Part shown: positions 1 through 10,342 of the stretch, one piece after another
Layout of the letters: each line of letters opens with the position of its first letter
Position numbering within the stretch: the first letter of the stretch is position 1
DNA from: Bemisia tabaci
Taxonomy: Eukaryota > Arthropoda > Insecta > Hemiptera > Aleyrodidae
DNA: 64,000 bases
Reading direction: 5' to 3'
NCBI RefSeq assembly: GCF_918797505.1
Contig: NC_092794.1
Location: forward strand, 34,896,122-34,960,121
Made by a program: the position numbers and the translations under genes
The notes under the pieces: generated by a model
Told to the model about the DNA's origin: nothing
The model's input: the letters and a program-made list of their open reading frames with translations, nothing else
Databases searched by the model: none

Positions 1-339
1 TTTTCGGATGCGTGATCCGAAAACTTCAGAGATCCACATGATCTCAGCTTCGGGTTCCATGCACAATTTTTTTTCTCCGTGTTTCCTTTTAGGGGACGCA
101 ACTAAAATTTCAGTAAATTTTTTTCAGAAAAGTAAAGAAAAGAAGAAGAAGAAAAAAAAAGTGGCTAACGATGGTTCCTCACCTTCTCGTGGTGTTGGCT
201 ACTAAGTGGGAACCGTCCATTTTAAGATATAGTCTATTTCTTGCCCTGCCATTATTATTCTACAAGTTAATTGTGGAGTGAGAATTTCATAATGTTTTCT
301 ATGAAATCTTCAAAATATAGTGATAAAAAATTTGCAACT

Positions 340-460
340 ACTACAAAATCGGCTCGCGAAGCGAGCCGAATGTCACTCGCGTAGCGAGTGACCGGGGGTC
401 CAGGGGGCATAGCCCCCGGCTAGGCGTGACGGGCGCGCGAAGCGCGCCCAGAACGGCTAG
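340..460 (+). mobile_element. Helitron 3' terminus (5' end not located)
   Basis: The stretch has four consecutive hairpins. Their stems are CGGCTCGC/GCGAGCCG, GTCACTCGC/GCGAGTGAC, GGGGGC/GCCCCC and GGGCGCGC/GCGCGCCC. Eleven bases after the last stem the sequence ends in CTAG (457-460) followed by T at 461. A GC-rich hairpin a few bases before CTRR, inserted before a T, is the Helitron 3' signature. The same hairpin order appears on the minus strand at 43752-43865, so the two are one family. An internal hairpin followed by GGCTAG (418-423) looks like a second, older 3' end. The 5' terminus is probably left of the window. Confidence 0.75.
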
Positions 461-1951
461 TAAAGTCTAAAATTCCTAATGAACATCACCAAGATGGTTC
501 TGCCACCAGCAGTTCATTTTTTAAGGCACGGATCAAATACTGTGGTAATCTATTATTCTCACGGTGCCCATCAAATTATAGGTAAGAAACCTAGTCCTGT
601 AATAATAATGGCATGGAATGACGGGCTCTAATTGGTGACTTGACCATCCCCAATAAGTTATCGAAAGAATTTACTTCTTAAAAGATCCTTTGCGAATAAA
701 GCCAAGTAAATATGCGGATAAAAGTCCCGTGTGATATGTGAAGTGTACTCATTCAAAGTAATTTCAAAGGGAAGGGATGAAATGTTCAAAAGGTAACGTC
801 CAAATTTGCAAAGTTGTAGAGGCGCTAGGCACAAATTGGACAAGGTGCCGCTAAGTAATTATTAAATGAATTTGTTATTGTTATTAATTACGGAAAAGAG
901 GAAAAGAGAATCAGGCCGAATGCCAAAATCCAAAATTCGAAAAGTGTAGGGGCCGAACCTTCTTTGAGATTACGGGCGGCGAGCGGCAACCTGATTGGCT
1001 ACGAAGATTGCCGAGCATGGCCGAAGGCCTACTCGCCGCTTGGTAGGTGTTGAGCTGTTGACGGCGGTTTGACAAACAGCAGTTTTTGGTGAAATGTGGT
1101 CCGGAATATCTGGGCCAATCTGTTCACTCTGCTATCTATATTCTATTATCTCTGTGTAAAAGAAGAAAGTGAGGTTATGTTTATATTAACTGATGAGTAC
1201 CATAGAGTACAATGAGTACTCCCCGTAAGTGAATATATGTACTTGGTGAATTACGTCTTTTACTAATCCCTTGTCGACTAGCCTCTGGGTTACGTCAGAC
1301 TTTTCCACCTCTGTTACCCTGCGCGGGTCTTGAAGACTCTTGAAGACCCAATCTTCTTGAAGACTTTACTTTACAGCTCTTAAATCAAGATTTATGCGGG
1401 GTATATATTTCAGAGTCAAATACTGATTAACTGCCACATCATATAATTTCACGGTTAACAATCTTTTTTAGTTTTGAAATTTTCAAGTAAGTCACTGGAA
1501 CATCTGATAGGATTCTAAGAAAGGTAGATCATTGGCTGAAAATGCAGAATTGGTTCTCTTTGACGGAAAACTTGCGCTCTAAGATGTGCTGATAGGTGGA
1601 AGGCTGGTACATGACTTACTTTAAGCCAGAATTGACAAACCTTCATGCAAATGTACTTCTCCTTCGATGCTTAGACGGACTATCGACGTGCTTTTCCACA
1701 ACATTGTCGAACATTAATTAATGGAGCCCATTAATTTTTTAAACAACAAGAGTTGTGGAAGACATGGTGACACCCTGGATAACTAACTGATCAAGCTTCA
1801 GTAAAGTCAAGCACATCATGAAATCTATTATCTCAGAGAGAAAACTGGATTGTTTCAATTGTTGCATAGCCGCAAGAGAGATGCTGAGTTCTTCAGCTGC
1901 AAAATATTATTTTGCGTACACTGAAGTAGAGAAATTCCAACTGGAGAGAAC
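461..1951. other. No gene recognised
   Basis: No coding region, RNA gene or known repeat end was recognised here. All frames are short. A GC-richer patch near 970-1080 contains no recognisable motif. It could be host intergenic DNA or old, unrecognised transposon sequence. Confidence 0.4.
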
Positions 1952-2026
1952 TTAGGACTTTCAGGACTTTTAGGACTGTTAGGACTTTTTAGGCTTTTCA
2001 GGAACTTTTTAGGACTTTGGACTTTC
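1952..2026. repeat. Short minisatellite, unit near AGGACTTTT
   Basis: About seven imperfect head-to-tail copies of an AGGACTTTT-like unit (9-12 bp) lie between 1952 and 2026. There is no coding potential. The array borders on unrecognised sequence. Confidence 0.7.
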
Positions 2027-2689
2027 CACAGGGGGCAGACTTAGCAAGCGATCTGCATAGCTAGGGAACACGACAGCCTTGTGATTTCGGAGCGGAGATG
2101 CCAAAACATAAAATTTAGAAAAAGAGTAACAACTGAAGTAACCACTTTTATTCTTCATCTGCCTTCATAAGGGTGCGGTTGTGTAGTAGAGGAAACAAAC
2201 TGATGACAATCATTGCATCAATACGATAAGCGCTAGTTAAAAGCATAAGCAATGCGGTTACACTTTTTCACGAATCTAATCACATCACCAATACTAAATT
2301 ACAAGTCTCCCGATCCACGAGTACTAGGGGAAAAGTCTATGAGAAACTAATTGATAATTTCACTTAATGGATTCTAACCTCCTCTAACTCTTAATTCACG
2401 CTCATGCTCATGTTTCGAGAGTTATCAGCGATTATCAGATTATCTCACAATTTCACACCGACTATCGACAGTGGTAGAAAGTGAGAAACACCTATAAAGA
2501 AATCTCATGCTTACTTTTTGGTTTGGCAACATCGTAAAATTCGAGACAGCCTTACATCTCGAAACATTGACCGATCCAAAGTTTCGATCTCTCGCTCGAC
2601 CATGTTGGATTTTTGGAGGTAATGCCGTTGTATGTAATGTCCTGCCCCCTATCAAACTACGGTATAGGTTGTGTATTGATCTTCGATAT
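2027..2689. other. No gene recognised
   Basis: No supported feature. A 177-codon minus-strand frame begins at 2973 and runs through here to 2440, but its first part is a translation of the Foldback satellite and the rest matches nothing I recognise. Confidence 0.4.
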
Positions 2690-3803
2690 GTCGTTCGATA
2701 TAAAGCAGGATTGACTAAAACTGGGGGTATTGATATTAACCTGGTTAAATGTAGGAATTTTGAGAAAAGGGGAATAATCTTCCTGACAAGCAAGGAGCCC
2801 AACCCCAACCCCTCGGGACTGCCGTGCCTGGCACCCAAAAGGACCTTGGTGTGTTTATCCACCTTGGTGTAATATCGATCCTCGATACATCGTTTGATAG
2901 AAAGCAGTATATTGACTGGGATAAAACGGGATTTCTTCATAGTGACCGGGATAAATGGGAGTAATTTTATCACTTCTGTTGTTAACTTTATCGGCCATAC
3001 TTTATCAAATTTTGAAATTTTTGTAAGAGTTTACCTAATAGTAATTTTACCTATTTTACGGGAGTAATTTTACCTATACAGGATAGTCATGGATAAAACG
3101 GGATGTACCTATATTAAGTAACCGGGATAACAGACACACATCGATACATCGTTTGATAGAAAGCAGTATTGACTGGGATACAATGGGATTTCTTCCTAGT
3201 AACCGGGATAAAAGGGAGGAATTTTACGTATATATAGTCATGGATAAAACGGGATGAACCTATATTAAGAAACCGGGATTACAGTAAGGATATCGATCTT
3301 TGTGAATCGATCTTCGATACATCGTTTCATAGAAATCAGTAGTGACTGGGATAAAACCGGATTTCTTCATAGTGACCGGGATAAAAGGGAGTAATTTTAC
3401 CTATACAGGATAGTCTTGGATATAACGTGATGGACCTATATTATTAACCGGGATAAAAGGATCGATATCACTCTTTGTAGATCGATATCGCTCTTTATAG
3501 ATCGATCTTCGATATATCGTTCGATTTAAAGCAGGATTGACAGGGATAAACCGGGATTTATTGATATGAACCGGGATAAATGAGAGAAAATTGACCTGAA
3601 CAGGATTGACAGGGATAATACGGGATGTTTCTCCATTTATTAACCGGAATAAAAGGATCAATATCACTGTTTGTACATCGATCTTCGATGTATCGTTTGA
3701 TTTAAAACAGCATTGACTGGGATAAAATGGGATTTCTTCATTGTAACCAGGATAAAAGGGAGGATTTTTACCTAAACAGGCTAGTCATGGATAAAACGGG
3801 ATG
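2690..3803 (+). repeat. Foldback satellite array, left arm of element 1
   Basis: The GACTGGGATAAAA landmark recurs near 2913, 3171, 3343, 3538 and 3713, giving spacings of about 258, 172, 195 and 175 bp. Each unit ends in a small dyad around ATCGATCTTCGATACATCG. The array is diverged compared with the arms of the second element, which suggests it is older. Confidence 0.75.
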
Positions 3804-3904
3804 TGGCGATTCCCCATTCGTCCCCGCGGTCCTGGATCTCGCATGACCCAAATTAACAAAAAAAAACCCCTGGTACGGTAGGTCTGAGCCTTTAGTAAAG
3901 TGAA

Positions 3905-4289
3905 ACTATTTCTTTGGTTTGTTTGATGTGCTCGGTGTGTTTGATTTGCTTGATGAAATTTGTGTGTCCTATGTGGTTGGTTTTGTTTGTGTTTAGTGAG
4001 TTTGATATGTTTGATGTGGTTGATGTGTTTAGTCAGTTTAATGTGTTCGGTGAGATTGATGTGTTTAGTGCGTTTAAAGTGTTTTGTCTACTTGATGTGT
4101 TCGGTGTGTTTGATGTGTTTGATTTGCTTGATGAAATTTGTGGTTCTATGTGTTTGGTGTGTTATTTGTGATTAGTGAGTTTGATATGTTTGGTGTGTTG
4201 GATGTGTTGGATGTGTTCGGTGTTCTTGGACTGTTTGATGTGTTCGTAAGTTTGATGTGTTTAGTGTGTTTGATGTGTTTGGTGTAAAG
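3905..4289. repeat. (TTTGATGTG)n minisatellite core
   Basis: A degenerate 9-12 bp repeat of the TTTGATGTG type, T/G-rich on the plus strand. Long open frames here encode only repeats of F/D/V or C/L/M and are not genes. It is the strand complement of the AAACACATC core at 26716-27040 in Foldback element 2. Its right end abuts M1 copy 1. Confidence 0.8.
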
Positions 4290-4674
4290 TAAAGTACCTG
4301 TATAGGGAGAGTATGGACAGATCTGAAACTCCGAAAGTCCATCAAGCCTTCGCCGATGCCTCCGCGAATAAAGTTAGGGCCCAAAAGGGCAGCCAACCTA
4401 CGAATTTCGAATGTCCAGAGCGATTTACGAATACGATTGTTAAGAACCGTCGTTCAGAAAGCATGTATTTGGCTTACTTTTTGCATGAATTTACTTATTT
4501 TTGCGAAAAAACGCTCATTTATATACATTCTTGGCCATCTTGGTAAGAATTGAAATCTGTAGGCTGGCAGTGCAATTTTGTGTGTTAGAAGTTGCTCTGA
4601 AGGGTGGCTGCACTTTTGGGCCCTAAGCCCTCCATGAACCGATCTGTCCATACTCTCCCCATACAGGTACTCTA
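4290..4674 (+). mobile_element. hAT-type MITE M1, copy 1
   Basis: 385 bp, terminal inverted repeats of the form TAGAGTACCTGTATAG (left end mutated to TAAAGTACC). It is flanked by the 8 bp duplication GTGTAAAG at 4282-4289 and 4675-4682. An 8 bp TSD with TIRs is typical of hAT elements. There is no coding capacity. The other copies are at 7326, 18240 and 42420; copy 2 is in the opposite orientation. Confidence 0.88.
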
Positions 4675-4775
4675 GTGTAAAGCAACCACTGTTTTTGGTT
4701 TGTTTGTGGGACGTAATTCAGCTCCCTACTTAAAATAGAACGATATATTGAAAATCGATGTTTAAAGAGCTATCC

Positions 4776-4869
4776 TTCCCTTTATGCCAGTCAAAGAATA
4801 AAGGTACATCCCGTTTTATCCATGACTATCCTGTATAGGTAAAAATCCTCCCTTTTATCCCGGTTCATA
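4776..4869 (-). repeat. Foldback satellite fragment, right arm of element 1
   Basis: A reverse-orientation satellite unit (CATCCCGTTTTATCC, CCATGACTATCCTGTA). It is cut at 4869 by the TA-flanked CCCAAGTAGCA element and resumes at 5963. Joining the two sides with one TA reproduces the satellite consensus. Confidence 0.75.
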
Positions 4870-5962
4870 CCCAAGTAGCATTTTGCAACGAAAAAGTTGC
4901 AATTTAAATTAAATAAAATTTCCAGATGATTTCAACTTTCTTGCAAGAAAATTGCAATTATTTTACAACATCTGACCCCCTCATTGTAAAAAAGTTTTTT
5001 GCGAAGAAATTTCAATACTGACGACCTTTAAATTTATCAACCCCTAAATTTTCCGGGGAAATTAGAATAATTCGAACCCATACTTACCTAATGTCCTACG
5101 ACGTTTAGCAGCATAAAATACCGAATGCCCTTCAGTGGGCTTGAACCTGACCCGCGTATGTCATAGCGGTGTAATCTTCCACTGAGCCACAGGGAGCTGA
5201 TGGTGAGTTGGGTTGAAATCACGCCTGTTAAGGCTGTTATAGCATGCATTGCGTCAGTGCGCGGCTAAACTTTCATTATAGATTTGATTAACGCCGTTTT
5301 TCTCAGGCTTCTTTCTTTTGCCTATTATTTACTTTTTTTCGTGTTATTTTTTTTGTCTGATTTTTTTTCTCGATATCACGTAATAGGTACTTACACTAAA
5401 TTACACCACATACTAACTTGAGAACTTAAAAATATTTTCAAAAAATATTTTTAAAATATTTTCAAAACTTTCTTAAGGAATATTTTTAACATGCATGTTT
5501 ACAGGCAATATTTTTGAATTATTTTAAAAATATTTTTTGTAAACATTTTCAAAATATTCCCTTAAAATGTTTTAAAAACATTTTCAAAATATTTTGAAAA
5601 TATTTTAATTACAATATTTCCTTGAAAATATTTTGATAAAGGTGACAATATTTTCAAAATATGTTGGGCTATATGGGTTAGGTGAGACATTTAAGTCGAA
5701 GAAACTTTAAAACAACTAGAAAATTGGATGCCAGACACATGGCGTGAATTTGTTTCAACATGATCGCACCGAAATTGCAGTCTTTATAGGTAGTGCCTTG
5801 AAAAAGAAGGTTAGGCAACAAGCATAACCTACATTTCTTGCAAGTTCATTCCAATAAAATTGCAACTTTTTCAGCGCCTTCAAATGAACGTATAGGTAAC
5901 AAGCAAAAATTGCAATCAACTCACAATCCATTGCAATGAAATTGCAATTCATGCTACTTGGG
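4870..5962. mobile_element. CCCAAGTAGCA-family TIR element, copy 1
   Basis: 1,093 bp with termini CCCAAGTAGCA and TGCTACTTGGG, flanked by TA (4868-4869, 5963-5964). The TA target is confirmed because the flanks rejoin to the Foldback satellite. The subterminal DNA is rich in TTGCAA/TTGCAAT words. The interior has a tRNA-like segment on the minus strand and an AT-rich block of ATTTTCAAAATATTT dyads (5430-5660). No transposase is seen, so it is non-autonomous. It is closely similar to 9228-10342. The TA target suggests a Tc1/mariner-type mobilising enzyme; that is inference. Confidence 0.8.
5122..5197 (-). ncRNA. tRNA-like sequence inside TIR element (copy 1)
   Basis: On the minus strand there is an A-box-like TGGCTCAGTGG (complement 5179-5189) and a B-box-like AGGTTCAAGCCCA (complement 5136-5148), about 30 bp apart as in a tRNA gene. 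The acceptor ends do not pair well and no clean anticodon arm is evident, so this is a tRNA-derived relic or Pol III promoter, not a functional tRNA. Confidence 0.5.
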
Positions 5963-6125
5963 TATTGATTAATCCCGTTTTGTACCTGTCAATCCTGCTT
6001 AGAATCAAACGATATATAAAAGATAGATATAAAAAGATCGATATCCTTCCCTTTATTCCGGTTTATTATTATACATGGGTTGTCCCAAAAGTACTGCACG
6101 TTTTTTTTTTTTTTTTTTTTTTTTT

Positions 6126-6545
6126 TTGGGACGAACGGTAGCAGCATGTAGCAGATATCAAAATGCGGTTTGTGTAGTCTTGAAGACAGAGCAATTACCG
6201 ATAAAACAACACAAATCCGAGCTCTCTAAGTCAAAGAATGACCAAGTTACAGGGTTTTGAAAATGGCTTCCAGAGGGGACTCCTACGGAAATTTTAGCTT
6301 CTTTTCCGGGAAAAAAACAAAGAGTTGATTGTTTTTTTTTTGTAGACGAACGGTAGCAGATATCAAAATGCGGTTTGAGGAGTCTTAAAGACCGGCCAAT
6401 TACCGATAAAACAAGACAAATCCAAGCTCTCTAAGTCAAAAAATGACCAAGTTACAGTGTTTTGAAAATGACTTATAGAGGTGACCCCTCCAGGATTTTT
6501 AGCTTCTTTTCTGGAAAAAACAAAGACTTGATTAATCAAAAATTC
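6126..6545. repeat. Tandem duplication within the mariner left end
   Basis: Two head-to-tail copies (about 6126-6330 and 6345-6545), each running from GACGAACGGTAGCAG to the AACAAAGA(G/C)TTGATT region. The same sequence appears once, inverted, at the right end (about 7870-8060). The duplication probably arose by template switching inside the element. Confidence 0.75.
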
Positions 6546-6584
6546 TACAGAGAAATCATCGCGATCGAATGAAGTTGGCAACAT

Positions 6585-6665
6585 GATATCAGCCCGGACC
6601 TTGCACCCTGCGATTTTTGGTTATTCCCTACGCTGAAAAAGGGCTTAAGGTTAATCTTCAGCTGT
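6585..6665 (+). pseudogene. Mariner transposase fragment with third catalytic Asp
   Basis: The frame starting at 6585 reads SPDLAPCDFWLFPTLKKGLR. This is the conserved DD34D motif of mariner transposases; the Asp before FW is the third catalytic acidic residue. The upstream catalytic domain is absent and the frame decays downstream. The fragment is therefore non-functional but gives a firm family assignment. Confidence 0.85.
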
Positions 6666-7276
6666 AGTCCCGAAAAAATCCACCACGTCGCGCTGCTAAA
6701 ATCCGACTCCGAAATCAGTGATTATTTAAATATCACAATAGGTATCTTAAATTCTAAGACTCATAAGTTCTAGCAGCATACGTCTGGAATCCTTAGAAAC
6801 AAACGCGAGCTTTGAAAGTCTAATAATAAAAGCTGTAAATTGATCCCAGTTTCTCTTACGCGGGATATCTGTAAGTGCGAGAGAGACAGCTCACGGTGGG
6901 AGAGAGATATCTGCCAACTGCTGAGAGCGATCAAGCGCGATTGGTTGCATCAAGGTCATCATGCTTAACCCTACTTTTTTCTGGGATCAAATTGCAGAGC
7001 TTCAGAAATGACTTTCCACGTTGTTTTTAAGATCAATAGGAAGAAGAATGTTATGGCTAGAACTTATAACTCTTCGATTTAAACAGAAATTCCTTCAACT
7101 TTTATAAAAGCTCAAGGACTCACGTGGAGCTGTACGGACTCTAGAACACAGCGGTGGCGCCCCCTGCGCGGAGAAATTTCTTACTTCACGCAGCTGTAGA
7201 TAAACCTTAAGAGGCAGGAAATTGAACTCAATCAACTAGATAAAAAGAGCTGTTGAAACTTTCTTACAGAACATCA

Positions 7277-7798
7277 GGCAAGAAGAACCAATTCGAAAAA
7301 ACATGTTTGAAGAAGTGGGAAGAACTAGAGTACCTGTATAGGGAGAGTAGCGACAGATCGGTTCATGGAGGGCTTAGGGCCCAAAAGTGCAGCCACCCTT
7401 CTTAGCAACTTCTAACACACAAAATTTCACTGCCAGCCTACAGCTTTCAATTCTAACCAAGATGGCTAAGAATGAACATAAATGAGCGTTCTTTCGCAAA
7501 AATAAGTAAATTTATGCAAAAAGTAAACCAAATACATGCTTTCTAAACGACGGTTCGTAACAATTGTATTTGTAAATCGCTCTGGACATTCGAAATTCAT
7601 AGGTTGGCTGCCCTTTTGGGCCCTAACTTTATTCGCGGAGGCATCGGTGAAGGCCTGATGGACTCTCGGAGTTTCAGATCTGTCGCTACTCTCCCTATAC
7701 AGGTACTCTAGGAAGAACGGTTGCGGCGCTGTGTGGCAAGCGATGGAAGGTATTTTGAGAAGGAAACCAGTGTCCAGTCGTCAAGTGAAGAGGATTAA
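7277..7798 (+). pseudogene. Mariner transposase C-terminus split by M1
   Basis: A mariner-like C-terminal tail (QFEKTCLKKWEE then RLRRCVASDGRYFEKE) ends at a TAA at 7796-7798. The two halves are separated by M1 copy 2. Its duplicated GGAAGAAC (7318-7325 and 7711-7718) accounts exactly for the break: counting only one copy keeps the frame. The Trp and the (G)RYFEK ending fit the mariner C-terminus. The tail belongs to the same dead element as the motif at 6585-6665. Confidence 0.82.
7326..7710 (-). mobile_element. hAT-type MITE M1, copy 2
   Basis: 385 bp, ends TAGAGTACCTGTATAG and CTATACAGGTACTCTA, with a perfect 8 bp target duplication GGAAGAAC on both sides. Orientation is opposite to copy 1. 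It sits inside the last codons of the mariner transposase, so it is younger than the mariner. Confidence 0.92.
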
Positions 7799-8103
7799 AT
7801 GCCAGTAATCTTGGTAAGATTGTGTAAAATTGATTTAATAAAACCAATTGATCTTGAATCTTTAAATCTAGTTTTTTGTTTTTGTTCCAGAAAAGAAGCT
7901 AAACTTTCCGTAGGGGTCCCCTGTGGAAGTCATTTTCAAAACCCTGTAACTTGGTCATTTTTTTACTTAGAGAGCTCGGATTTATGTGTTGTTTTATCGG
8001 TAATTGCTCTGTCTTTAAGACTACACAAACTGCATTTTGATATCTGCTACCGTTCGTCCAAAAAAAAAAAAAAAAACGTGCAGTACTTTTGGGACAACCT
8101 ATG

Positions 8104-8500
8104 TATACGTACATCCCGTTTTATTCATGACTATCCTGTAAAGATATAATTCCTTCCTTTAATCCCGGTTACAATGATGAAATCCCGTTTTATCCCAGTC
8201 AATACTGCCTTAAATCAAACGATAGATCGAAGATCGATAAACAAAAAGCGATATTCTTTTTTTTATCCCGGTTGATGAATATAGGTACATCCCGTTTTAT
8301 CCATGACTATCCTTTCTAGGTAAAATTCTTCCGTTTTATCGCGGTTCATGTCAATTAATCCCGGTTCGTTAACCACGGGATGTACCTTTTTTCCTTAACT
8401 GGGATAAAAGGAAGAATATCGCTCTTTGTAGATCGATCTTTGAAACATCGTTCGATTAAAAGCAGGATTGACAGGGATAAACCGGGATTAATTGACATTA
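8104..8500 (-). repeat. Foldback satellite fragment, outer right arm of element 1
   Basis: Reverse-orientation satellite units to about 8370, then about 130 bp in forward orientation (TTAACTGGGATAAAAGG, ATCGATCTTTGAAACATCG). The switch marks a small internal inversion or the edge of another Foldback copy. Confidence 0.7.
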
Positions 8501-8690
8501 ACCATTTTTACCAATAAAAGTGGTACATATTCCTACCTGAAAAAACCAGTAAAAATACCGGTTTTTAGGTAGTAAGCATTACCAGTCTCTTTTTGTAACA
8601 TTACCAATAATTGGTAAAAAAAAGTGAGATGGTAAAGTTACCAACGGACCTTGGTAAAAACGCCGAGAATTTTTTCTCAGTGTGGGCGTA
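8501..8690. repeat. AT-rich TIR-element fragment ending CTCAGTG
   Basis: The segment contains repeated TTACCA/TGGTAA words, the dyad TTACCAATAATTGGTAA (8601-8617) and ACCAGTAAAAATACCGG. It ends in AATTTTTTCTCAGTG (complement CACTGAGAAAAAATT). The same CACTGAGAAAAAAT end occurs at 30034-30047, so this is probably one end of a MITE. The partner end was not found. Confidence 0.4.
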
Positions 8691-8799
8691 CCTCCCACCA
8701 TCCAAACCCCACGCCCAACCTCGTATCGAATCGTTCTTACACCTCCGCTAGAGAACATCTTTCACAAACGTCATTCATGCGTTATTGGGCGTTCATGAG

Positions 8800-9050
8800 A
8801 GATTTCAATTTTATCCCTACAAAATCTCGTTCGATGAAATCGAAATTTTATTGCAATTCAATGCGATGAAATCGCAATATATCGCGATAAATCGCCGTCG
8901 ATAAAATCGCGATTTTATTGCAATATAATGGGATGAAGTCACAATTTATCGCGATTTTCTATCCGATAATATTGCAATAAATCGACGTCGATAAAATCGC
9001 GATACATTCTCCGATTAAATCGCAATTTATCGCGATCACTGCTACTTGGG
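8800..9050. mobile_element. CCCAAGTAGCA-family fragment with ATCGCGAT repeats
   Basis: About ten interspersed words of the ATCGCGATAAATCGC type, often inverted, are followed by the terminus TGCTACTTGGG at 9040-9050. The same word composition and ending occur at 16797-17170 and 23450-23546. The left terminus is not clear. Confidence 0.6.
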
Positions 9051-9227
9051 TACGTTTACTTTCCTTGCCTCCATGTAAAACATACCGGTCTCCTCATCTC
9101 ATCAGTATTGTCAAAGGTACCTAAGTTTTTTTTATCATCAATGATTAATACTATCATTTTGGTGTCTTCAATGAAATATTGAAGGGTGAAATATTAAGAA
9201 ATAACATAACTGATTCGTTAAGTTCAT

Positions 9228-10342
9228 CCCAAGTAGCATTTTGCAACGAAAAAATTGCAATTTAAATGAAATAAAATTTCCAGATGATTTCAACTTTCTT
9301 GCAAGAAAATTGCAATTATTTTACAACATCTGACCCCCTCATTGTAAAAAAGTTGCAATTTTTTTTTGCAAAGAAATTTCAATATTGACGACCTTTAAAT
9401 TTCAACCCCTAAATTTTCCGGGGAAATTATAATAATTCGAACCCATGCTTACCTAATGTCCTACGACGTTTAGCAGCATAAAATACCGGACGCCCTTGAG
9501 TGGGCTTGAACCCGACCCGCGAATGCCATAGCGGAGCACTCTTCCACTGAGCTACAGGGAGCTGATGATGAGCAGGGTTGAAATCACGCCTGTTAAGGCT
9601 GTTATCGCATGCATTGCGTCAGTGCGTGGCTCAACATTCATCATAGATTTGATTAACGCCGTTTTTCTCAGGCTTCTTTCTTTTGCCTATTATTTATTTT
9701 TTTTCGTGTTATTTATTTTTTTCATATTTTTTTTGTCTGATTTTTTTTTCGATATCACGTAATAGGTACTCACACTAAATTTACACCGGTGTAAATTACA
9801 CCACATACTAACTTGAGAACTTAAAAATATTTTCAAAAAATATTTTTAAAATATTTTCAAAACTTTCTTAAGGAATATTTTTAATATGCATGTTTACAGG
9901 CAATATTTTTGAATTATTTTAAAAATATTTTTTGTAAACATTTCCAAAATATTCCTTTAAAATGTTTTAAATATATTTTGAAAATATCTTAATTACAATA
10001 TTGCCATGAAAATATTTTGATAAAGGTGACAATATTTTCAAAATATGTTGGGCTATATGGGTTAGGTGAGACATTTAAGTCGAAAAAACTTTAAAACAAC
10101 TAGAGAATTGGATGCCAGGCACATGGCGTGAATTTGTTACAACATGATTGCACCGAAATTGCAGTCTTTATAGTGCCTTGAAAAAGAAGGTTAGGCAACA
10201 AGCATAATCTACATTTCTTGCAAACTTATTGCAATAAAATTGCAACTTTTTAAGCGCCTTCAAATGAACGTATAGGCAACAAGCAAAAATTGCAATCAAC
10301 TCACAATCCATTGCAATGAAATTGCAATCCATGCTACTTGGG
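9228..10342. mobile_element. CCCAAGTAGCA-family TIR element, copy 2
   Basis: 1,115 bp from CCCAAGTAGCA to TGCTACTTGGG, collinear with and highly similar to 4870-5962. It has the same TTGCAA-rich ends, minus-strand tRNA-like segment and ATATTTTCAAAATATT block. AT occurs on both outer sides, but the target duplication is less certain than for copy 1. There is no coding capacity. Confidence 0.82.
9487..9562 (-). ncRNA. tRNA-like sequence inside TIR element (copy 2)
   Basis: Minus strand: A-box-like TAGCTCAGTGG (complement 9544-9554) and B-box-like GGGTTCAAGCCCA (complement 9501-9513). These are closer to the tRNA consensus than copy 1, which has decayed at both boxes. The acceptor stem is not convincing, so I call it a tRNA-derived Pol III promoter relic. 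Confidence 0.55.

Larger units (their letters stand above)
6074..8103 (+). mobile_element. Defective mariner-like element with long TIRs
   Basis: 2,030 bp bounded by GGTTGTCCCAAAAGTACTGC-type inverted ends and TA duplications (6072-6073, 8104-8105). A T-run of about 26 near the left end and an A-run of about 17 near the right end follow the TIRs. The inverted ends extend about 240 bp inward (left 6074-6330, right about 7850-8103), and the left one is tandemly duplicated at 6340-6540. Only C-terminal transposase pieces remain (6585-6665, 7277-7798). The N-terminal two thirds is missing, so the element is dead. M1 copy 2 is inserted in it. The host sequence is the Foldback satellite, which rejoins across the TA. 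Confidence 0.8.
2690..8500. mobile_element. Foldback-type element 1, interrupted by other elements
   Basis: The left arm (2690-3803) is a tandem satellite. Its unit is roughly 175-195 bp and contains GACTGGGATAAAACGGG, ACCGGGATAA, TACAGGATAGTCATGG and ATCGATCTTCGATACATCG. A (TTTGATGTG)n core follows (3905-4289). The right arm carries the same satellite in reverse orientation at 4776-4869, 5963-6071 and 8104-8370, with a short forward piece to 8500. Inverted arms made of internal tandem repeats are the hallmark of Foldback elements, and the same architecture recurs at 25666-28403. Insertions explain the gaps: M1 copy 1 (4290-4674), a CCCAAGTAGCA element (4870-5962) and a mariner (6074-8103). 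No transposase belonging to the Foldback itself is visible. Exact ends are uncertain. Confidence 0.65.

Noticed and set aside
2440..2973. 177-codon minus-strand open frame
   Set aside because: Its N-terminal part is a translation of the Foldback satellite (repeated FIPV/RFIPVN) and the rest has no recognisable domain.
7326..7710. TA target duplication for M1 elements
   Set aside because: TA is part of the terminal repeat. All four copies have distinct perfect 8 bp duplications just outside it.
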